A DNA stretch of 64,000 bases from Paenibacillus alvei DSM 29. Lineage in GTDB: Bacteria > Bacillota > Bacilli > Paenibacillales > Paenibacillaceae. Under the pieces are notes generated by a model. That model saw only the letters and a list, made by a program, of their open reading frames with translations. It was not told where the DNA came from and did no database searches. The stretch lies in NCBI RefSeq assembly GCF_000293805.1, contig NZ_AMBZ01000022.1, positions 62,001 through 126,000 on the forward strand, given 5' to 3'. The position numbers and the translations under genes are program-made. Shown piece by piece: positions 18,633-26,860 of the stretch. Numbering within the stretch: the first letter of the stretch is position 1; each line of letters opens with the position of its first letter.

Positions 18633-19133
18633 TCACTCCAAAAGGCTTTTATCTACAAGTTGTTCGCGAATGATTTTCTTGAACTCTTCCACTTGATCTA
18701 CGTTATTATTGAAGTTATCAACGACGAACGATACTTCTTCTTGAATCAATGTGATTTGTTCTTCGTCCATATTCATAAAAATCTGGAACATAGTCCCTGT
18801 GTTTGTCATGTGTTCGATTGCTTTCAATTGCTGTGGGAAGCTGTTTGGTAATGTGAGCGTAGTAAAGTGTTTGATGATAAGGAAGATCATATAAGGAACG
18901 ATAATAGAATTTACCTCTCCTTTATTGTGTGCCCGAACATGGTCAAGCTTCTCGACCAATTCCTGTACACACATCTTTATTTGAACTGGACTGAAATGCT
19001 TGTAAATCTCAACTATAAAACTCTCGATCTTGCCATCCACTTCCATTTTGACAACTACCTCGCGCAAGTTTTCGTATTTTTCACTTGCTCTTTCGATTGT
19101 CTGAAAATCAAGTGTCTGCAATTGCTCTGTCAT
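18633..19133 (-). CDS. Hypothetical tail-assembly protein
   Basis: 166 residues, acidic and helical, beginning MTEQLQTLDFQTIERASEKYE. No family recognised. It directly follows the major tail protein gene (separated by a terminator) and precedes the tape measure, the usual place of tail-assembly chaperones. Start has a GGAGGA site upstream. Confidence 0.6.
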   Translation of the reverse strand: MTEQLQTLDFQTIERASEKYENLREVVVKMEVDGKIESFIVEIYKHFSPVQIKMCVQELVEKLDHVRAHNKGEVNSIIVPYMIFLIIKHFTTLTLPNSFPQQLKAIEHMTNTGTMFQIFMNMDEEQITLIQEEVSFVVDNFNNNVDQVEEFKKIIREQLVDKSLLE

Positions 19134-19194
19134 TGATTTTTCCTCCTTTAATCTAAAAAGATGAAATTTTTGTTTTATTTAGAAGACAAAAAAA

Positions 19195-19231
19195 TAATGG
19201 TGAAAGGGACTATAAACCCCTCTCACCATTA
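19195..19231 (-). terminator. Terminator after the major tail protein
   Basis: Hairpin TAATGGTGA(GAGGGG) / (CCC)TTTCACCATTA followed on the minus strand by seven T. Such a terminator after the highly expressed tail-tube gene limits read-through. Confidence 0.8.
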
Positions 19232-19244
19232 AAGTGTTTTGTCG

Positions 19245-19259
19245 ATACTTTCTTTAGCA
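19245..19259 (-). promoter_or_regulatory. Operator-like repeat O1
   Basis: Minus strand GCTAAAGAAAGTATC, a copy of the dispersed GCCNAAGAAAGTAC motif with two differences. It lies between the stop codon of the major tail gene and its terminator. Confidence 0.4.
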
Positions 19260-19270
19260 TTTTAGTGCTA

Positions 19271-20026
19271 TTAGTAACGGACGATTTTGACCATATCAGT
19301 ACTGGATGGATCTTTAAAAACATCCAGATTTAGGTCAAATACTGATGGGTCACCATCAGGTTGCATTGTCAAGGTAAATGCACTGGAAATTTTAGCTTTA
19401 GGAATGACGATTTGAACTTTCTCATCCTTACCTGTAGCTTCCGAACGCCAGAACGTTTTACCTACTACTTTGTAGAATCCACCGAACTTATCGGATTTGA
19501 GAGTGATAACTTCCGAATCAGATGTAGACTGATAAGTGAAGTAAACAATTACTTGTGTGCCTACAGCAAGAGACGCGGAAGGGACAGTAACATCACTACC
19601 CGTTACAGTAATAGTTTGCTTGTCTACTTCTTTATCCTGACCATAACCATCAGTTGTCTCGTAGATTTCTACAGAACCAGCATCAGGTGTATGTTCCAGA
19701 GTGAACTTAGAGTTACCAGAACCATCGTCAGTTGTCATAAGGACAACGCGCTCGTAAATCGTCTCTACCTTCTTCTCCAATTCTGTACCAGCTTGCATTG
19801 CGATTGATTTCGGGTTAAGCAATGCATCCTGAATATTAAATGTAGCTGTACGACCGAAGTCCCATGATACTAGACGAGGTGCGCCCTTACCACCATTCGC
19901 GTATACTGTTTCAGCCGCATTTTCTAGATTGGACAACTTCAATGTATCCAAGAATAGGTCAACTTTGTTGGTCAACAGATTTATCAACATTACATCTGCT
20001 ACTTCTTTAACACCAAAACGTGCCAT
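19271..20026 (-). CDS. Major tail protein (tail tube)
   Basis: About 251 residues, starting MARFGVKEVADVMLINL. The ATG at 20026 is chosen over TTG 20032 because of the AGGAGAGG site before it. The sequence is all-beta with acidic turns and a central Ig-like-looking insert (TITVTGSDVTVPSASLAVGT). Position between connector genes and tail-assembly genes, own terminator, and expected abundance all support the tail-tube subunit. Confidence 0.7.
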   Translation of the reverse strand: MARFGVKEVADVMLINLLTNKVDLFLDTLKLSNLENAAETVYANGGKGAPRLVSWDFGRTATFNIQDALLNPKSIAMQAGTELEKKVETIYERVVLMTTDDGSGNSKFTLEHTPDAGSVEIYETTDGYGQDKEVDKQTITVTGSDVTVPSASLAVGTQVIVYFTYQSTSDSEVITLKSDKFGGFYKVVGKTFWRSEATGKDEKVQIVIPKAKISSAFTLTMQPDGDPSVFDLNLDVFKDPSSTDMVKIVRY

Positions 20027-20119
20027 GTGCAATCCTCTCCTTTTGAGAAATAATATTTAGTGCGCTCAATATTAATAGTGGTTAGCGCATTGAAACTTTG
20101 TCATTTTTGGATACAGAAA

Positions 20120-20866
20120 CTAATCCTTGCTAGACCAGTGCTTAATTTTTATATCCTTTGCTCCTGCCAAAATTGATTTGATGCTGATATCATATTGGTC
20201 AATAATCTCCATGCGTTTGAATTTCCGATATACTTGGTACACCGTCAAGTCAAGAACATTTAATTCATTGATTCCATACGATTTTGATGATATAGCTGAT
20301 AGAATATCGTAGAAATCAATATCGTCCTCATCCTTGTCTGAATCAGATTGATTCTGCTTTCTCTTTAATTCATCTCTTCGCTTCGCGACAGCATCCATTT
20401 GCTCTTTTAGCTTCCGAGTTTCCTCGTCAGCAGGATCAAAGTTACTGTCAAGCTTCTTCTCATCAAAGTTATTGATATAGTTCTGCCACTTAATAACCTC
20501 TTGGATTTCGCGATAGTTCTCTTTGTTTACAATGTAGATTTCTTCATTGCTTACCTTCACAAAGACGCGCATATCCTCCTTGTCAACAACTATCTCTCCT
20601 TTTAAAAATAGAGATAAAGCCTGTTCGAAAACATGCTCAATCTCTTCTCCACCATATACGAGAAGTAGGTCAAGGATGCTGATGTCATCAGGCTCCTCAT
20701 CCAAGAAGTCTTTTGTAGTCAAAGTCATGATATTTAAACACTTCATATATTCAGAATAGCCAACATCAACTATCTCTCGTATTGTAAGTGGTTCTATATC
20801 ACCATAGCCTTCCGCTGTCATTGCTCTACCAGAGAATAGTTTGAGTTTCAAATCAATTTCCTGCAT
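20120..20866 (-). CDS. Phage structural-module protein, possible tail chaperone
   Basis: 248 residues. Helical N-terminal half, a charged linker (~165-185, KRKQNQSDSDKDEDDIDFYD) and a conserved-looking end (LAGAKDIKIKHWSSKD) of the type seen in siphophage proteins encoded around the tail-tube gene. No enzymatic motif. Start supported by AAGGAGTGATTATCA. Function inferred from position only. Confidence 0.55.
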   Translation of the reverse strand: MQEIDLKLKLFSGRAMTAEGYGDIEPLTIREIVDVGYSEYMKCLNIMTLTTKDFLDEEPDDISILDLLLVYGGEEIEHVFEQALSLFLKGEIVVDKEDMRVFVKVSNEEIYIVNKENYREIQEVIKWQNYINNFDEKKLDSNFDPADEETRKLKEQMDAVAKRRDELKRKQNQSDSDKDEDDIDFYDILSAISSKSYGINELNVLDLTVYQVYRKFKRMEIIDQYDISIKSILAGAKDIKIKHWSSKD

Positions 20867-20879
20867 TGATAATCACTCC

Positions 20880-21365
20880 TTAAAACTCTGTTGTAGTGGC
20901 AACAAGACGAAATCCTTCAAACTGCTCATTGACGACTGTATGCTCTCCACTAACAAAATGAATTTCTCCTAAACCATCAACTTGCTTATCTTTGAATGCA
21001 TTAAGAATTAATTTCATAATTTGATATGGACGAATTACTTTTTCTCCATTATCTGTGAGCAACCAAATGTCCTTATGAACCACAATGTCAAAAAGAATAG
21101 CCGCCTTTCCTGCATTGCCATTATTCTCGAATCTCAGTTGCGGATAATAAATGTGCAACTGAGTACGAACATCATCTTTAAATGTAGTGTCAAATGGATA
21201 CGGAAAGATTCTCTCAGTTGAACCCTTGGGGGCAACTAATGCAGGATTAATTTTTTGAGTAGAAGGATCATCTCCATTCCAACCCAAATAATTAACTAGT
21301 GTCTGGTTTTTAAGAACTTCTCCGATAATTGCGATGATGTTCGACGATAATCTATCAAAGTTCAT
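20880..21365 (-). CDS. Head-tail joining/tail terminator-type protein
   Basis: About 161 residues, start MNFDRLSSNIIAI. The ATG at 21365 overlaps the TAA of the upstream gene (TAATG) and has GGGGTGG before it, so an earlier in-frame start at 21380 is unlikely. Length, mixed alpha/beta character and position directly before the tail-tube block suggest a tail-terminator or joining protein; no family confirmed. Confidence 0.55.
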   Translation of the reverse strand: MNFDRLSSNIIAIIGEVLKNQTLVNYLGWNGDDPSTQKINPALVAPKGSTERIFPYPFDTTFKDDVRTQLHIYYPQLRFENNGNAGKAAILFDIVVHKDIWLLTDNGEKVIRPYQIMKLILNAFKDKQVDGLGEIHFVSGEHTVVNEQFEGFRLVATTTEF

Positions 21366-22021
21366 TACCATCCACCCCATCCTGAATTGCCGCTAGAGTC
21401 AGCAATTTGATTATCTTTATCATCAGTACTAGTCGTGTTCGTAAACGTCATTCCAAGTTTTAGAACACCTTTGCCATTGTAAACGTTTGAAACATTGTCG
21501 ATTGAAGCAACTTCATATACACTCTCGTCGAATATGAACCTCGTCTGTGGTTTGATTGTCTTTGTATCATCGTTATACTGAACGTAAACAATCAACTCAC
21601 CATTTGATGTGTATACAGTTTTCATCTTATCTTCTTCGTATGTTGCCCCTTTGACGAAGCACTTGTATTCTTTTATGTCTCCATTGGATAACTTCCACTT
21701 TAAAATTCTATTACATAAAGAAATACTTGCCTTTGGATAGATTTCGTTATCAACGAAATCCAGAACGATAAATGTATCTTCTTTGAAATCGACATATGAA
21801 CCTTCGCTTACGATGGTACTTGGTCTTAAAAGCAAATCCATCTGCTTTGATTTTTTTCGACTAATAATACAATCAGAATCGATACCATCAATCTTTGCTT
21901 GTCTGTAAGAGGGAGACTTGCTAAACATCTCATTTACATGAGTGATGGTGTCGTTGATATACGCCTGTGTGATATTAGAGTTATTTGTACCAATCATCTT
22001 TTGATATAGAGTCAAGTCCAT
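21365..22021 (-). CDS. Hypothetical connector protein
   Basis: 218 residues, predicted beta-rich (FIVLDFVDNEIYPKASISL, GELIVYVQYNDDTKTIK), with a Gly/Trp-rich end GNSGWGGW. Lies in the head-tail connector cluster and is translationally coupled to its neighbours. Not recognised further. Confidence 0.55.
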   Translation of the reverse strand: MDLTLYQKMIGTNNSNITQAYINDTITHVNEMFSKSPSYRQAKIDGIDSDCIISRKKSKQMDLLLRPSTIVSEGSYVDFKEDTFIVLDFVDNEIYPKASISLCNRILKWKLSNGDIKEYKCFVKGATYEEDKMKTVYTSNGELIVYVQYNDDTKTIKPQTRFIFDESVYEVASIDNVSNVYNGKGVLKLGMTFTNTTSTDDKDNQIADSSGNSGWGGW

Positions 22022-22318
22022 TTACTTCACTCGCTCTCTTGCTTTGTCTATAAGCTCTATTGCCTTAAATACATCACTCTTTAACAACCTATGGTCATTG
22101 TAATCAAGACCATTTAGTGTTCCGCACACCGAAAGCAACTCTTCTCCAAGGAATACTTTCGAATTTCCAACAATTTCTCTCAAAAGAGAGTCCACATACG
22201 CTTCTAGTGTGCTTACCTGTTCCTCATTCATTGGAATAATCTTAAAGACTCTTCCAATTAACTTCGACATGTAAGCATCTAGCTGATTTCCGCTGATTGT
22301 TCCGTATTGTGTCTTCAC
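22022..22318 (-). CDS. Small hypothetical connector-cluster protein
   Basis: 98 residues, helical. The GTG start overlaps the TGA of the gene upstream (GTGA), indicating translational coupling. No family recognised. Confidence 0.55.
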   Translation of the reverse strand: MKTQYGTISGNQLDAYMSKLIGRVFKIIPMNEEQVSTLEAYVDSLLREIVGNSKVFLGEELLSVCGTLNGLDYNDHRLLKSDVFKAIELIDKARERVK

Positions 22319-22740
22319 TCTAAAGCGTCTAAGCCATTCCGATAAGAATAGCTAACCATTAGATTAGAAGCTTCAAGGTTCAATTCTTTTTTCAGGTTAA
22401 TCAGTTGTCCTAAAAACGAACGTGTGGAATAGATTTTGTATTCTTTGTCGGAGAGTATTTGTTCCATATTTCTAATGTGCGTTATTTTGCTAGTAGTGTA
22501 GCTAATGGTCATTAAAGTAGCGAGTATTTCTTTCTCGAAATCATCGAGAGTTGACACAAACTGTTGCTCTCTTGTATCAACTGTCAGGTCTTTAACTGAA
22601 CTTGTGAATCTGACAATTGCACTTCTTAGATGCTTGTACAATACAGACTCCAAATCACCAGTCTCATTAAGACTGATAAATGTATAGTCAGTAACTTTCG
22701 TTAAGAAGAAGTCATAGACTTCTATTAAGGGAGTAGCCAT
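22315..22740 (-). CDS. Hypothetical connector-cluster protein
   Basis: 141 residues, helical, start MATPLIEVYDFFLTK with GGGGGTAATTCAA before the ATG. Sits in the capsid-to-tail connector cluster. No motif recognised. Confidence 0.55.
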   Translation of the reverse strand: MATPLIEVYDFFLTKVTDYTFISLNETGDLESVLYKHLRSAIVRFTSSVKDLTVDTREQQFVSTLDDFEKEILATLMTISYTTSKITHIRNMEQILSDKEYKIYSTRSFLGQLINLKKELNLEASNLMVSYSYRNGLDALE

Positions 22741-22745
22741 TTGAA

Positions 22746-23516
22746 TTACCCCCTTTGACCGATATCTGTCTGGAATCGACTATTGATGTAGTTAATCTTC
22801 TTAACCGAATCCAATTCTCCACTGTCGTAAAGTTTCTTTGCTCTGGAAACAATGAGATGTTTAATTCCTTTTGGTGACTTCTCAACGATTTCTTCAAACT
22901 CACTTTGGTTCATTCGGAAAATAACGTCAATCTGCTCTGGATTACTGATATTTTGATACATCTTAGTGAGTCCAAGATGTTCAACTGCTCTATCATCCAT
23001 AACCAGAAGGAAAGGCTCATCAAAGAATCGACGTTGAGAACTACGCATTGTAAGAAGTTCTTGAAACTCCATGTACTCGATATCACCATAATCAGTAAAA
23101 ATCCACTCTGCACCAGTTTTGCGAGATGCATAAACTAATGTGCCATTAGTGACATTCATAACTGGAATTTGCTCAAATCGGTCAATCTCTTCGCGATTAA
23201 TTACGCGTTTTTGAACTGTACTTTCTTCTGACTTTGCGACATGTTTTTCTTTCTGCTCTGCTTCAACTTCTTTACGCGCTTGCTCCAATAGAGTTGGCAT
23301 CAACTCTCGCTTCATCTGCTCCATAAGGGCTTGCATGTCCACCTGTGTGGCTGTCTGTGGCGTTGTTGGTGCTTCTGGTGTGGAATTGACCAGATCATCC
23401 TCCAACTCCGCTAATAGGGCTTCAAGCTTGGCTAGAGACAACTTCATGAGGTTCGATTTCGAATCAACTGCCTTGATGCTCAAAATCTCTTCGATCAACT
23501 GTGCCTTTGTTTTCAT
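22746..23516 (-). CDS. Capsid-cluster protein with Rho/LEM-like N-terminus
   Basis: 256 residues. The start at 23516 (MKTKAQLIEEILS) is set by AAAGGAGATG; earlier in-frame starts lie in the terminator. Residues 1-40 resemble a small helix-extended-loop-helix nucleic-acid-binding motif of Rho-N/LEM type. A linker rich in Pro, Thr and Gln (~45-60) follows, then a mixed domain. First gene after the major capsid; perhaps a head-completion protein that touches DNA. Confidence 0.5.
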   Translation of the reverse strand: MKTKAQLIEEILSIKAVDSKSNLMKLSLAKLEALLAELEDDLVNSTPEAPTTPQTATQVDMQALMEQMKRELMPTLLEQARKEVEAEQKEKHVAKSEESTVQKRVINREEIDRFEQIPVMNVTNGTLVYASRKTGAEWIFTDYGDIEYMEFQELLTMRSSQRRFFDEPFLLVMDDRAVEHLGLTKMYQNISNPEQIDVIFRMNQSEFEEIVEKSPKGIKHLIVSRAKKLYDSGELDSVKKINYINSRFQTDIGQRG

Positions 23517-23556
23517 TGACAAACATCTCCTTTGACTCACATTTAATAAATAAAAA

Positions 23557-23576
23557 GGGGAAACCGAAGTTTCCCC
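23557..23576 (-). terminator. Terminator after the major capsid gene
   Basis: GGGGAAAC / GTTTCCCC hairpin with CTTC-type loop, followed by TTTTTATTT on the minus strand. Confidence 0.85.
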
Positions 23577-23634
23577 TCCATAATGAAAAATCAACGCTCA
23601 ATCGCATGGGGTGCTTAGACCCAAACTCCTAAGA

Positions 23635-24612
23635 TTAGGAGATACGGTAGATACCGTACTTAGCCGCCGACAACACCGCGATACCAGCCTTCTTGATGAA
23701 GGTGTACTCACGTTGCATGTCTTTGCGGTTCGTGCCATCTCCCTCGATAATCATCGAGTCGCCTTCGATGACCAATTTCACGAATTTGTCAGGAGACTTA
23801 GGAACTACCATGATGAAACCATTGTCAATCGCAAACTCGTTGGAACCAACTTTATGCGCTTGCTTAATCATCATCATTTCGGTTCCATGGAAGTTACCAT
23901 AGAAACCGAAGTCATTCCGACGTTCTTTGTTCTTTTCAGACTCAGAACCAAACGTGATCTTAGCCAACGCCGACTTCGTACCAATAATCATAGCCTCCAT
24001 ACCAGTAGCGGCTTCAACGTGAGCAATCAATTCATCCAATTTAGATTCGCTGAACGTACCAGAGATAGCGTAAGTGGAACCCAATTGATTGTAGCTGTCA
24101 TACACAGCGTTGTAGATGAGATCCTGAATTTTGTTCTCGTAAGAACGAGCTACATTCTCAACCAATTTAGCGAAGTCTTGACGACCAGCCAGCAAGCGAG
24201 ACAACTCTTCATAGACAGCTACACCCATGATGTATGTCTTAACTGTCAGTTCACCAACATCCAAACGGTCACGACGAAGGTCGCCATTACCATCAGAAAT
24301 GATAGCTACGTCAAACAAACGATTTTCTTCGATGGTGAATACTTTAGCGTCACCATGTTCAATTACTACAGTCTCAACAAATGTATCGAATTGACCTTTC
24401 AGCCCTTCTTCTACTAGAATGTCGAGTGCTTCTTCCAAGATTGCGAACAACTGAGGGTTGTTACGGAACGATTTAGGTGTCAATTTTTCAGAACCACCGT
24501 TTGCTTCCACAAGTTCCTTCCGAAGAACTTCCATTGCGTCTGTGCGAGAGAACTTAGTTGCTTCGCCCTGATTCTTATATACGTCAATTGCCAATTTAGC
24601 GATTTCGCGCAT
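23635..24612 (-). CDS. Major capsid protein (HK97-type)
   Basis: 325 residues. Long N-terminal helix/extended arm, a VVIEHGDAKVF E-loop-like region, an AASGMEAMIIGTKSALAK-like spine-helix segment (~200-225) and a C-terminal beta region (PDKFVKLVIEGDSMIIEGD) fit the HK97-fold shell subunit. Own terminator, strong AGGAGGAAAT ribosome-binding site, and position after scaffold and decoration genes support this. Confidence 0.8.
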   Translation of the reverse strand: MREIAKLAIDVYKNQGEATKFSRTDAMEVLRKELVEANGGSEKLTPKSFRNNPQLFAILEEALDILVEEGLKGQFDTFVETVVIEHGDAKVFTIEENRLFDVAIISDGNGDLRRDRLDVGELTVKTYIMGVAVYEELSRLLAGRQDFAKLVENVARSYENKIQDLIYNAVYDSYNQLGSTYAISGTFSESKLDELIAHVEAATGMEAMIIGTKSALAKITFGSESEKNKERRNDFGFYGNFHGTEMMMIKQAHKVGSNEFAIDNGFIMVVPKSPDKFVKLVIEGDSMIIEGDGTNRKDMQREYTFIKKAGIAVLSAAKYGIYRIS

Positions 24613-24670
24613 CTTTATTTCCTCCTTAAATAAATCAAATTATTTTTTGTGCGGCATTCAAGCCATGAGA

Positions 24671-24710
24671 AATAACCCTAAGTCGAACCAATGTGCGAGT
24701 TAGGGTTATT
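24671..24710 (-). terminator. Hairpin between decoration and capsid genes
   Basis: AATAACCCTAA / TTAGGGTTATT stem. The T-run is better on the plus strand (ATTTTTT) than on the minus strand, so it may act in both directions or as a pause/processing site. Confidence 0.55.
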
Positions 24711-24720
24711 ATTTTTTATG

Positions 24721-24734
24721 GTACTTTCTTTGGC
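24721..24734 (-). promoter_or_regulatory. Operator-like repeat O2
   Basis: Minus strand GCCAAAGAAAGTAC, an exact match to the dispersed motif, between the stop codon of the gene ending at 24736 and the hairpin at 24671-24710. Confidence 0.5.
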
Positions 24735-24735
24735 A

Positions 24736-25224
24736 TTAAGCCTTTACTACACGAAGCTGGTATGCATCATCATTGTCAAAACCAAGTGTAGTCTTGCGAA
24801 CTACTTTAAATACCAGACTCGTCTCATCAGTACCTTGAAGACCGTCAGGAGATGCTTCAAGCTTCATAGAGTTAAGTTGAGGTACAGCGAATTGATTTTC
24901 GACAGGTGTACCATCAATCAGGTCTGCTGTCAGTGTGATAACATCACCTTTTACCAAGTGATAACCACGACCTTGGTCGCCTTTGTCAACTTGGAAGTGT
25001 TTCAGTCCAGCTTGACGAGGGTCAGGCATAACTTCTGGTGTAGCGTGAAGGATAAACTCCTTCTTCAAGTCTTCTGCTGTCTGTGCCAGCGCAACTTCGT
25101 ACAGTTCAGTCTCACCACTCACAAGAGCGCCGAGTTGAACAAAATAACCATTCTTCATTACTTCGGTGTGACGGATAGATTCAAGGTGTCCACCAGAGAT
25201 TTTATCCAAACGAATAACTGCCAT
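24736..25224 (-). CDS. Capsid decoration/structural protein candidate
   Basis: 162 residues, beta-rich (DVITLTADLIDGT, SLVFKVVRKTTLGF), no enzyme motif. Encoded between the scaffold and major capsid genes, the usual place of head-decoration proteins. Start with GGAGGAAATAACA. Assignment by context only. Confidence 0.55.
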   Translation of the reverse strand: MAVIRLDKISGGHLESIRHTEVMKNGYFVQLGALVSGETELYEVALAQTAEDLKKEFILHATPEVMPDPRQAGLKHFQVDKGDQGRGYHLVKGDVITLTADLIDGTPVENQFAVPQLNSMKLEASPDGLQGTDETSLVFKVVRKTTLGFDNDDAYQLRVVKA

Positions 25225-25262
25225 TGTTATTTCCTCCTTTAGAAAATAAAAATTAATTTGTA

Positions 25263-26168
25263 TTAGGAAAGCCCATGCTTTTTAAAGAGATGAGCATAAC
25301 CACTTGGATCAGGAGAGTCTTGGTTTGCATTAACACCAATTTTCACGCTGTATGTGGTTTTTGGTGCAGAGAATTTTGTAGTCTTACGACCAACCAACTC
25401 GAAGCACTTCGATTCGATTTGTTCCAGAGTGAAGTTGTGAATATTCTCTCGAATCTCAGCAACATCGGCATCTGAAAGCTTATCGAATTGAGAGATAACA
25501 CCTTCTGCCAAAGCTTCATGCTGTTCTTTAAGAACGTTCGCTTGGAACTCTTTCAGTTCAGTGTTCTCCTTCTCATACTGCTCGAAGCTGTTACGCATCA
25601 ATTCCAGCGCACCCTTTTCATCTGCTGTCAAGAACATTGGATGAACTTCTACTACATCATTGAAGGAAATTACGTCATTCTCTTTCCCATAACCAACTTT
25701 GTAGAATTTATTGCCCCAATCGTTCTCAACGATTACGTGCGAATCATAGACAGTCAAGATGTAAAACCATTCATCTGTATGTCCATTAGAAGCCATATGG
25801 GAATCAATTTGATTCCACATTTGACTGCGAATGTCGTCGTGAGACAACTCGAAATTCAGAGCGAACTTCTCAGGTGTAGACTCGCCGCCAGTGCCATCCT
25901 CTTGCGAGAACTGCTCTACTTCACCGCTTTCGTCACCTTCGTCTTTCTCATCGGAACTTTCTTCGCCATCGGAACCTTTATCGCCATTTTCTGATTCTGC
26001 TTCCATTTGCGTTTCAGGTTGCTCATCTTCTACTTCTCCTTGATCTGCAAATACTTCTGCAAGCTTTGCATCCAAGCCCTCAATATCATAAGTGTTTACG
26101 TCCACACCTTTTTCCACTAATGTGTCAATTGTAGTGGAGTACTTAGCCAGTAATTCATCAAGCGTCAT
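25263..26168 (-). CDS. Internal in-frame scaffold protein
   Basis: An ATG at 26168 inside the larger gene begins MTLDELLAKYSTTID and is preceded by GGAGGTGGAACAAAAA, one of the best ribosome-binding sites in the block. Translation from here would give a separate ~301-residue scaffold, as in the nested protease/scaffold genes of lambda-type phages. Confidence 0.6.
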   Translation of the reverse strand: MTLDELLAKYSTTIDTLVEKGVDVNTYDIEGLDAKLAEVFADQGEVEDEQPETQMEAESENGDKGSDGEESSDEKDEGDESGEVEQFSQEDGTGGESTPEKFALNFELSHDDIRSQMWNQIDSHMASNGHTDEWFYILTVYDSHVIVENDWGNKFYKVGYGKENDVISFNDVVEVHPMFLTADEKGALELMRNSFEQYEKENTELKEFQANVLKEQHEALAEGVISQFDKLSDADVAEIRENIHNFTLEQIESKCFELVGRKTTKFSAPKTTYSVKIGVNANQDSPDPSGYAHLFKKHGLS

Positions 26169-26855
26169 TTTTTGTTCCACCTCCTTGTCTTGCTTTTTGC
26201 TGAAAGCAAGCTGAAATTCTGCAAGCTTTCTAGCAATCTCTTCTTGGTAAACATTAACATTTGCCGAGAACGATACCTCGACACTTGCATTCTGCATTGC
26301 AGGAAGAACATCTTGTCCAAGCAAACAAGCACCATAGAAAGCGAATTTCGTAAACACGAATACGCCATCTTCATTAAAGTAGCCATCATAGTCATCGTGA
26401 AGTTCCATAGACTGAGATACTTCACCATGAGTGTTTAAGATGTTGACTCCATCGTCAAATTTCGTCCACATCAATCCATCAACTACTAGGTACTCCAATT
26501 CATTATCGAAGTCACCTTTCTTCGTCTCGAATCGAGGATTGCAGTTTTCAGGAATTACTCCAAATGCTTGTCCAATATACTTGGATTTAAGTTCTCCACC
26601 TTCAACAACAAGCTCAACTTCATGTCCTCTAAAGTCTTTATCGCCCAATCTGGACTCTTCAATATATCCTAAAATTGGTGTGTTCTTTAGAGTGCTCATT
26701 GCTTCTTCAACAGCTTCCTTTGTGAAGATACTGTTATTGTAGTTCTGCCCTAAGTGCATAAGCCAAATCTTTACCTTCTGGAAACGTGTATCAATTTGGT
26801 CAACACTCTCAAACAGTACAGGAATAGATTTGAGTACATTCTTCATCTTTCTCAC
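25263..26855 (-). CDS. Prohead protease-scaffold fusion candidate
   Basis: 530 residues. Residues 1-225 are a compact mixed domain (ILGYIEESRLGDKDFRGHEV, GLMWTKFDDG) in the place and size of phage prohead proteases; I could not confirm catalytic residues. Residues ~230-310 start a second, acidic and helical part with a very acidic linker (EESSDEKDEGDESGEVE) typical of scaffolds, and residues ~395-530 are helical. An internal start lies at 26168. Located between portal and capsid genes, where protease and scaffold belong. Confidence 0.6.
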   Translation of the reverse strand: MRKMKNVLKSIPVLFESVDQIDTRFQKVKIWLMHLGQNYNNSIFTKEAVEEAMSTLKNTPILGYIEESRLGDKDFRGHEVELVVEGGELKSKYIGQAFGVIPENCNPRFETKKGDFDNELEYLVVDGLMWTKFDDGVNILNTHGEVSQSMELHDDYDGYFNEDGVFVFTKFAFYGACLLGQDVLPAMQNASVEVSFSANVNVYQEEIARKLAEFQLAFSKKQDKEVEQKMTLDELLAKYSTTIDTLVEKGVDVNTYDIEGLDAKLAEVFADQGEVEDEQPETQMEAESENGDKGSDGEESSDEKDEGDESGEVEQFSQEDGTGGESTPEKFALNFELSHDDIRSQMWNQIDSHMASNGHTDEWFYILTVYDSHVIVENDWGNKFYKVGYGKENDVISFNDVVEVHPMFLTADEKGALELMRNSFEQYEKENTELKEFQANVLKEQHEALAEGVISQFDKLSDADVAEIRENIHNFTLEQIESKCFELVGRKTTKFSAPKTTYSVKIGVNANQDSPDPSGYAHLFKKHGLS

Positions 26856-26860
26856 CCCCT

